Shown: positions 32,105-38,503 of the stretch, piece after piece | How positions within the stretch are numbered: the first letter of the stretch is position 1 | Layout: the number at the start of each line of letters is the position of its first letter | Source of the DNA: Phallusia fumigata | Taxonomy: Eukaryota > Chordata > Ascidiacea > Phlebobranchia > Ascidiidae | Direction: 5' to 3' | DNA length: 38,503 nucleotides | Assembly (NCBI GenBank): GCA_008931825.1 | Contig: QXVZ01008029.1 | Span: forward strand, 1-38,503 | The notes under the pieces: model-generated | Databases searched by the model: none | What the model was told of the DNA's origin: nothing | The model's input: the letters and a program-made list of their open reading frames with translations, nothing else | Made by a program: the position numbers and the translations under genes

Positions 32105-35100
32105 TTATGGTTCACAAGATCTGTGACAAGCCTTCCACTTCTGAAATTCATCCTGCCACTCTCTGGCCGCCTCACGATATTTTCTGTGCAAGAAATTGGT
32201 GGTTTTAATCTGATATACTGCATCTACAAAACGCCATGTTACCCTTTTTGCGACAACGCACTTTGCGTAAAAACAGCATGTAAAAACGTAAATGCTTCGG
32301 GAAAACTGGCAACCAATGCAGCCGGCCCCCAAACCGAACAAAAATACGAAAAAGGCGTTAAGAACATACTTTGCCATGAGATTGTTGTCACAATCCACTG
32401 GTCTACTGGTTGTTGTTGGTTCATCAGTTGTTGAAGGTCGGATGGTTGTTGTTGGTTCATCTGTTGTTGAAGGTCGGATGGTTGTTGTTGGTTCATCAGT
32501 TGTTGAAGGTCGGATGGTTGTTGCAGTTGTAAATGGGCTGGTTGTTGTCATATCGGTTGCGGCAGTTGTAGATGCCCCTGTTTAACCACAAAGTGCAATG
32601 ACCAATCCATTGATAAGTAATAGTTGCGTATTACCAAGTTTGGATGGCATTACATCATGTATGCACAATGTTACCTGTAAAAAACGTGAAGTTGGCGGAA
32701 TAGTTTGATGAGTCGAAACGTGGTTTTAAGGTGACTGTGTAAGTTGTTTCGGGTTTCAAACTGCCGAAAGTCGCCTTCTTGTTTGTAATGGAATTATAAC
32801 TGGCCACAAGCGCGCCACTTTCATACAGTTTCACGTCGTATCTGTATTCAACTAATGATGGAAAGATTGTCTTCCACGAAATACTGACAAAATTGGCCCC
32901 TCTTCTCTCTGTTCTTATCATCACCGCTGGGTCTCCTGTACAACAGATTTAAAAAAAAATCCGTTCCAAAACGAAGGCGGTCAAAAATCAGTTTACTTTT
33001 TTTCGGTAAAATGTAACGTGGTAGCTGAACAATGTACCTGTACATCCACTGTAGCAGAGACATGAGCTTCCATATTCGTTTCTACCACAATAGCCCCCAA
33101 CGCCGCAAACTGAATAGGATGAGGTCTCACATACACCTGCAACAAACAAATGGTAAAAGTCACATGGAACTTGTCATCGCAGCACAAAATTCGCCTACCT
33201 ACACAAATTGTTCCATTACCGAAGTAACCCAAATTACAAGCACACTTAAAACTTCCCGGTGTGTTGGTGCATACCGCCTCCTCGTGGCAGTTGTGCGTGC
33301 CCTTTGAACATTCATCAATGTCTGAAAGTGGTAAAAATATTTTTTTTAAAACAGCCATCTGAAATGATATAAGGCAAGATTTGCTAGGATATTGCAATTA
33401 TATTGGCAAGTTATGTTCTGTCGATGTTGAACATACGTAACGTGCCGATAAAGTTATCTTGAATTCTGCCGTAAGAAAAAAGTATTTTGGTTCTGCAAAA
33501 ACAACAAACGCGGTAATTTTTGCCAATAAACAGAAATCCCACCATATCACAAAGCTCAAAGGTAACATTTCGAAATAATAATTACCAACGCAATCGGAAC
33601 CAACAAGCTGAAATCCCGATCCACAAACGTCACTAGTTGTCGCTGGAGAGTTTGTTGGCTCATCCACGAAAGGTTCTGAAAACAAAAATCACGGCTATGT
33701 ATTTTCAATTGCTTCTTGTGAAAAAAAGCACCAAAAAGACTACAGAAAATTTAATCTACAAATCTGTGACTGAATTAATTTGATCTGTATTGTATACATA
33801 ATTAAATTGTGCATTAGTCATTTTAAACAGTGGTAGGTTGCTGTTTGACTGTGTAGTTTGAAATTAACCAAGCAACAAGATCGACCTTTAACTGTTACTT
33901 ACTTGTCTGAACACTTATGCTAGCGTACGACGAATTTCCTATTGTGTTGTGAACTGTGACAGATAAATTGTAAGTGGTGGAAGGCTTCAGAAAAGAGAAT
34001 CCGGCCTTTCCAGCAATGTGCTGCTCATAAGAAGTGTCGTCACCGGACAAAAAGACGTTAGCAAAAACGACATTTTCCGTATCCCATGCAAAACTTAAAC
34101 CGGTGCTTCCAATCCAAGTTGATCGAAGGTTGGTAATGACTGGTGGTGTCGCTAAAAGTACAAATATTTGAACCGTTGAATGTAGATTTTATGAAACAAC
34201 CTGAGGTTTAGTTTTTTGGCGATAACTTTTTTACTTGTAGTTCCATCGCAGGAAACATTATTCTTTTGTTTGTATATTTATGTAGAATTTAGATTATTAT
34301 TCGTATCATTTAGACAGTGGTGTATAAATAAAAAGCGACTCGTCACTTTATCCAACATGTTGTAAAGTAACAAATGCCGTCACACGCGTAAACAACAGAT
34401 AACAACAGCATACTTACTAAAGTTGAGTTCATGATAACTATGATCTCCATAGCAGTCACCGACGGAAAAACATCCAGTGCCTCCGCAGTGCTCTAAAATA
34501 AAAATAGTAAACCAAACCGAAACATGGAAATGGCAAATGATTTTAAACTCACGTGTACAAGTGAAGCCATCACCAACATAACACTCATCACATGTGCAAG
34601 TGAAACCTCCCTCTGTGATGTTGCAGTGGGAGTTATTGCCACAATTATCACAACTGGATGTGTTTACTGGAGGAACAGCAGGATAGGTTGGAGCAGGAAC
34701 TGAAAATCAAAAATACGGTCACAGAGTGATGCTCTTTGTTTTCATAGATTCTGCAGGTTAACGTTCCTTCGGATAGATTTTGCTACATTTTATCGTCGAT
34801 CAGGATGTTGACTTATTGTGAAGTGAAAAAGTTTCGTCTGTTTCAAATATTTCTGGCTGAGCATCCCCTTTATTGTCTTCTTATTGTGAAAAAAACAATA
34901 ACAAAAGATTTGAAAAGGGAACATTAGAAATTAAATCAGTTTTTTTCAACATTTTCGACAGCTCTTAGTTTGAGAAGGGATTTGAGAAGCAAACAAAAAT
35001 GTTAGTAAATAGATGCTTCTAAAAGTAAATTGTGTAACAGGACAGTTGGAAAACTGCTGTTGACTTATAACAGCCATGAGCCATTATTGATTTGTGAGCT

Positions 35101-36888
35101 GCAAACAGTGCACAGTATTTCGACCTGTAAGCTGGTGGCATCGAACAGATGACGTGAGGCATGGCTTTTAACCCTGTTACTCACAACAAACTGGAGTGCC
35201 GTAATTTGTCTGCACTAGCCTAAACGGCCAATGTCTTGTCACCAGCTGCCCTGATGAGACCTTACAAGTCGAAACAGTGTTAACTGTCTGCTGCTGTTGA
35301 CTTATTTGCGAATAAAGCCAGACAAAACCTTGTGCAGCTGTGTAGAAGCCATTTTACACAGCAACGTCATAAATATTCGTCCACTTGCATCAAATGCACT
35401 TACGTGTTTTAATAGTTGTATTTTTTTCGCACTTAAATGGGAATTCCACACGGTTAATGTCATCACGTGTTCGGTGTCCGGCTCCAGATAAACAAACCCA
35501 GCCTGGATTGTACCAGTGTAATAATTTGCCACACCGGGGATTCTTGCTGAAATCCAGTCAGCGTTGCTGACAGTCCAGCCGAAAAACAAACTGTTGTGAG
35601 TTCGCCATAGCAAGTTGATGTTATGAATAACAGGTACATCTGCAAACGCAAATAAACAGTAGTTAAAGTACCACAGGCAAAAATCCCGGGGAAGACGGGG
35701 TATTTTGACTGGGGGGACAACTGAGTACTATTAGGCACGACATACACATAGCATTCCTAAAAAGCAAATGCAAGAAAAGATATAGCAGTTTGTTAGTTGT
35801 GTTTTCTAGTATTCAGAATAATCAGTTACCTAACAAGTTTCACCTATGATAATGGATATTGTTGTACACCCAGATCCAATCGTAAGCTTGAAACATTGGT
35901 TGTTGATAAACACTCGGTAACAAGTTCATTCAAAAAGGTTGAAATTACAAGCGAGTTGACAAACGCCGTAGAGACCTTTTAATTTTTTTTTAAACACGGA
36001 CAATGAAACATACATATACACCGACAATATCTCACCGTCGCTGGAACAAGACGATCTCTGGCAGAAGCAAGTGTAACCGTTCACACCGTTTCGGCAGGTT
36101 CCGCTGCTGCTGCAAGACTCGTTACAAAAACCTAAAAGCAAATATCGTTTGGATCTCGGGGCACCAGAGAGAATATTCCACCTAAACTACTTTAACAGGT
36201 TATAAAAGTGATTGCAACAGACGAAGTAAATTACAGGAATGTGGACTGTGCTTGTACGCCACGTTTCATATTAAGTTAGTTATAAACAAACAAAGCAAAT
36301 TACCTCTGCAGTCGTAACCATCTCCGGCGAACCAGTCTTTACATTGGCACGTATAACTTCCATCAGTATTGATGCAATTTGCGTCAACGTGACAGTTGTG
36401 GGTTCCCAACGCACATTCGTCTACATCTAAAAAATGGTTGCCGCCTGTATTACCTGGTGATAAATCTGGTCCACTTCAAAATTCTTTCACTAATTAGCTA
36501 CATAAACACCGAACTCTACGGCAACTATTCGTTTGCAACTGAAAACAGTTTGATTATCATCAGACCACGACTTACACAAATATAATACAGTGTCTATCAA
36601 AAGCGGAATGTAAGTCCACAGGTGGCATTTTTACGTGGATAGGTTTTTGCATTTAGATGTATAGTTACCCGGAATTAAAAATAAAAAAATGTTTTTTACC
36701 TTTACAGCTATAACATATTGCCTAAACTAATCATAAAAATACATTGCGAGTTTTAGCGGAACTGACAAATTTCTTTTTTATCTTTAATATGTAACAATCA
36801 GTTCTAGCTTTCCCTGTGTAAGTCATAACTTACCTTGGCTAATTGCGGGCGCCAGAACAGCAAATATTATCAAGAGGCTCAGAAACAT
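32105..36888 (-). CDS. gene E: secreted EGF/FN3 mosaic protein, 13 exons, one-base deletion in FN3-1
   Basis: Minus-strand exons 5' to 3': 36888-36834 signal ([18 protein letters not shown]); 36426-36304 EGF_CA; 36131-36036 short EGF; 35639-35404 FN3-1; 34699-34553 EGF; 34492-34418 Cys-short; 34151-33903 FN3-2; 33675-33586 Pro/Thr; 33321-33199 EGF_CA; 33136-33038 Cys; 32935-32675 FN3-3; 32577-32370 stalk; 32183-32105 tail. All splice sites and phases agree with B and D except FN3-1, which is 236 nt because an A-run near its end has seven A where D has AAACAAAA. Read through, this gives a stop about a dozen codons into the EGF exon, leaving a short SP-EGF-EGF-FN3 product. Skipping the exon restores frame (534 aa). 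In-frame upstream ATGs lie at 36900 and 36906; I prefer 36888, shared with B and D. The stalk is 24 residues longer than in D because of a repeat. Otherwise intact, so it could be a functional allele, a skipping gene or a very young pseudogene. Confidence 0.8.
32418..32525 (-). repeat. 36-bp x 3 tandem repeat in the E stalk exon
   Basis: Units at 32418-32453, 32454-32489 and 32490-32525 are almost identical and encode [16 protein letters not shown] 12-residue repeats. Gene D has one unit and C has a diverged one ([11 protein letters not shown]). This is an in-frame coding minisatellite that lengthens the Thr-rich stalk. Confidence 0.9.
34700..35403. other. long intron of gene E between FN3-1 and EGF exons
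   Basis: About 700 bp, longer than the D equivalent (434 bp). Nothing was recognised beyond similarity to D near both ends. The extra sequence around 35060-35290 is less AT-rich and unique in the window. Confidence 0.4.
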
Positions 36889-37440
36889 CTTGTGACACAT
36901 CGACATGTCTTGAAAACTCCAGCAACCGAAAATGGTGCAAATGGGGGAGCATTGAGATAAACTAGGAAACAGAAGAAAAAGTTTTTTGTTGTATTTGGAG
37001 AGCTGGAAAAACCCTTGTTGTTTTTCAAAACCGCTCTAACGTTGCGCAGTGAAGCGTTATGTTGATGCCATTGAAGCGTTTTCAAAGAATGAATTGTCGG
37101 TTTCAGATTACGTGCAGTCTAAACACTTTCCTAAAACATATTACAGCAAACATGTTACTAAAAAGGGTAAACTATTTTGCCGCGTGCAACGTAATAGCTT
37201 GAATCTTGACTACAAAAAAGACACACAAACTTGTCTATTGCTGTGGAACTGTTTTGTTTAAGTCCTGTTTTCTCATTTACCAGGTCAGGTGAGCAGCATT
37301 AGTGTCTGGTGATTTTCCACTGAATGGGGCTTGTCACGACATTGAAGAAAAGCCTATGTCAAGCGTGACCTTCGAGTTTAGAATCCTATTATGGACTGTC
37401 AACACAAAAGATTTCAAATTGTACCCAAGCAGCAGACCAA
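36889..37440. other. 5' flank of gene E
   Basis: 36889-36950 resembles the 5' flank of D (shared promoter/UTR candidate). The rest has no recognised exon. Around 37330-37380 a weak match to about 24150 (caagcgtgacctt versus caaagcgtgacctt) continues the family-flank similarity. Confidence 0.4.
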
Positions 37441-37451
37441 CGTGTTAACTT

Positions 37452-37493
37452 GTACAAATTTATCCTGCCACTCTCTGACCGCTTAACGATATT
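37452..37493 (-). pseudogene. relic of a family terminal exon upstream of gene E
   Basis: The minus strand reads AAATATCGTTAAGCGGTCAG then AGAGTGGCAGGATAAATTT. This matches the start of the E, D and C terminal exon (AAATATCGTGAGGCGGCCAG, AGAGTGGCAGGATGAATTT) with few changes, but with an in-frame TAA and no intact end. It implies that a further minus-strand family member once lay to the right of E. Confidence 0.7.
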
Positions 37494-37944
37494 TCATAAA
37501 AATAATAAAAAGTAGAATAATTCGCAAGCAGTGGTTGAACACTTTGTCGTCGTTTTGTAGATTAAGTGTATTTCAAACTCAAGTTATAATATTTGGGTTT
37601 ATTTTCGACCACAGTAAACCATTGACGGAAATCGGTTTGAAAACTACACGCGAAGTAACTGTACGAAGTGAAATTGATTGCACGAACACATTGTTGGCGC
37701 TAGGGGCAAACAAAAGTTCCGCAAAGATACAAAAATGAAGTTTCATGCCATGCTATTCAAAAACAAACAACTCATGTGTTGACAACCAAAGTTGGATCGA
37801 TAGTTCTTCGCGAGCGTGGGGAATTCTTACCTTGAAAGCTTCGTGCGAAGTGGTTGAAGGTCACGGTTTGTTTTGTGAAAAGGGGTTTTCCTCAGTGATG
37901 TGCCATTAGGGCTCCTGTGATGTGAAACCTCATCTTTAGTGGAA

Positions 37945-38400
37945 ATCTAACCTTCATTTTAGTTGGTATAGCTTACCTACCAAAGTGAGTGTATCCCTTT
38001 CAGCAAATTGTTTGCTGCAGTATTGCTCGAAGAAAAGTTTGCGATGCAGGTGATCTAAACTGACTTGTACGAGACTCGTAAGAAAAAATGAACCTGCCTC
38101 TGTTATGAAAAACCAAAAATCTTTTATATCTTGCTGCTGACAAACAAATCAACCCTAGTGTGGCAACATGGTCGCAAATCGCGACCCGTTGTCCACTCGT
38201 AATGTTGAGTGGCACGGGGCAGTTTTTTATGGGGGGTCACGCCGAACGTTTCGCCCCCCTTTCTGTGACAATCCGTGTCACGTGCTTGCGGTGGAAAACT
38301 ACCACAAACTGAAACAGATCGACCAACATACTAGATCAGCGCTTTCGGGGTTGTGAATTTTTGTTGGCAGTTTGACAATGCGCTCGAGCGGATCTGAAAA
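37945..38400. repeat. dispersed repeat R, copy 3
   Basis: Same orientation and block order as copy 2 (ttagttggtat, ctaccaaagtgagtgtatcc, gtcacgtgcttgcggtggaa, ttgttggcagtttgacaatg). Similarity resumes at about 38461-38503 (gagattgatt.gcgccctt, aaatttgtcac) and leaves the window. Confidence 0.65.
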
Positions 38401-38503
38401 TCCCCCAACAATATTATTAGATTTGCTCCATTGCTGAAATCTGTGGGCTACATGCCCCTGGATGGAGATTGATTAGCGCCCTTCACAAAATTTGTCACCT
38501 GTT

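Noticed and set aside
32081..32585. Plus-strand open frames over the E stalk and tail (Val/Gly-rich repeats)
   Set aside because: They are antisense shadows of the Thr-rich repeat; splice sites, stop codon and homology all support the minus strand.
1..38503. tRNA, rRNA, CRISPR array, operon or bacterial promoter features
   Set aside because: None seen; intron-exon structure and polyadenylation signals show a eukaryotic nuclear locus.

Overview
The window is eukaryotic genomic DNA. Every recognisable gene is cut into 11-13 small exons with GT-AG introns of roughly 70-900 bp, and almost all introns are phase 1. The base composition is AT-rich. The products are chordate/metazoan-style extracellular mosaics of calcium-binding EGF, short Cys-rich EGF-like and fibronectin type III-like (FN3) domains with a Thr-rich stalk. 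Compact introns, a tandem family and strongly divergent haplotype overlaps fit a highly polymorphic marine invertebrate such as an ascidian tunicate. The species assignment is inference, not shown by the sequence.

The window is dominated by one tandem multigene family, named A-F here. The canonical 13-exon plan is signal peptide - EGF_CA - short EGF - FN3-1 - EGF - Cys-short - FN3-2 - Pro/Thr Cys exon - EGF_CA - Cys exon - FN3-3 - Thr-rich stalk - 26-residue Cys-containing tail. Layout: A (+, 320-4149, 5'-truncated and damaged, ending in a hydrophobic membrane or GPI-type tail); an unrelated block (4.68-7.34 kb) with an unidentified exon on each strand and a fold-back element; B (+, 7586-13676, complete, 613 aa); C (+, 14792-18870, no signal exon found, three nonsense codons and one frameshift); F (+, 20807-22970, pseudogene fragment); D (-, 31368-24720, complete once an assembly duplication is removed, about 590 aa); E (-, 36888-32105, complete except for a one-base deletion in FN3-1). 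A relic of another terminal exon lies upstream of E at 37.45 kb. A/B/C/F point right and D/E point left, so the cluster is convergent, and the 3' flanks of C and D form a large inverted repeat around F.

Five single-N positions (2222, 5977, 18263, 25053, 27002) each sit between two near-identical overlapping segments. These are most simply unmerged contig or haplotype ends, so the apparent internal duplications (48 bp to about 1.7 kb) should not be read as extra exons. They also show allele-like divergence, including a cluster of amino-acid replacements in one short segment of FN3-3.

Working interpretation (inference): a polymorphic family of secreted (B, D, E) and membrane-tethered (A) EGF/FN3 recognition-type proteins that evolves by duplication, inversion, exon loss and local sequence homogenisation. 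I do not recognise a named gene and give no symbols. No tRNA, rRNA, CRISPR or prokaryotic feature was seen.
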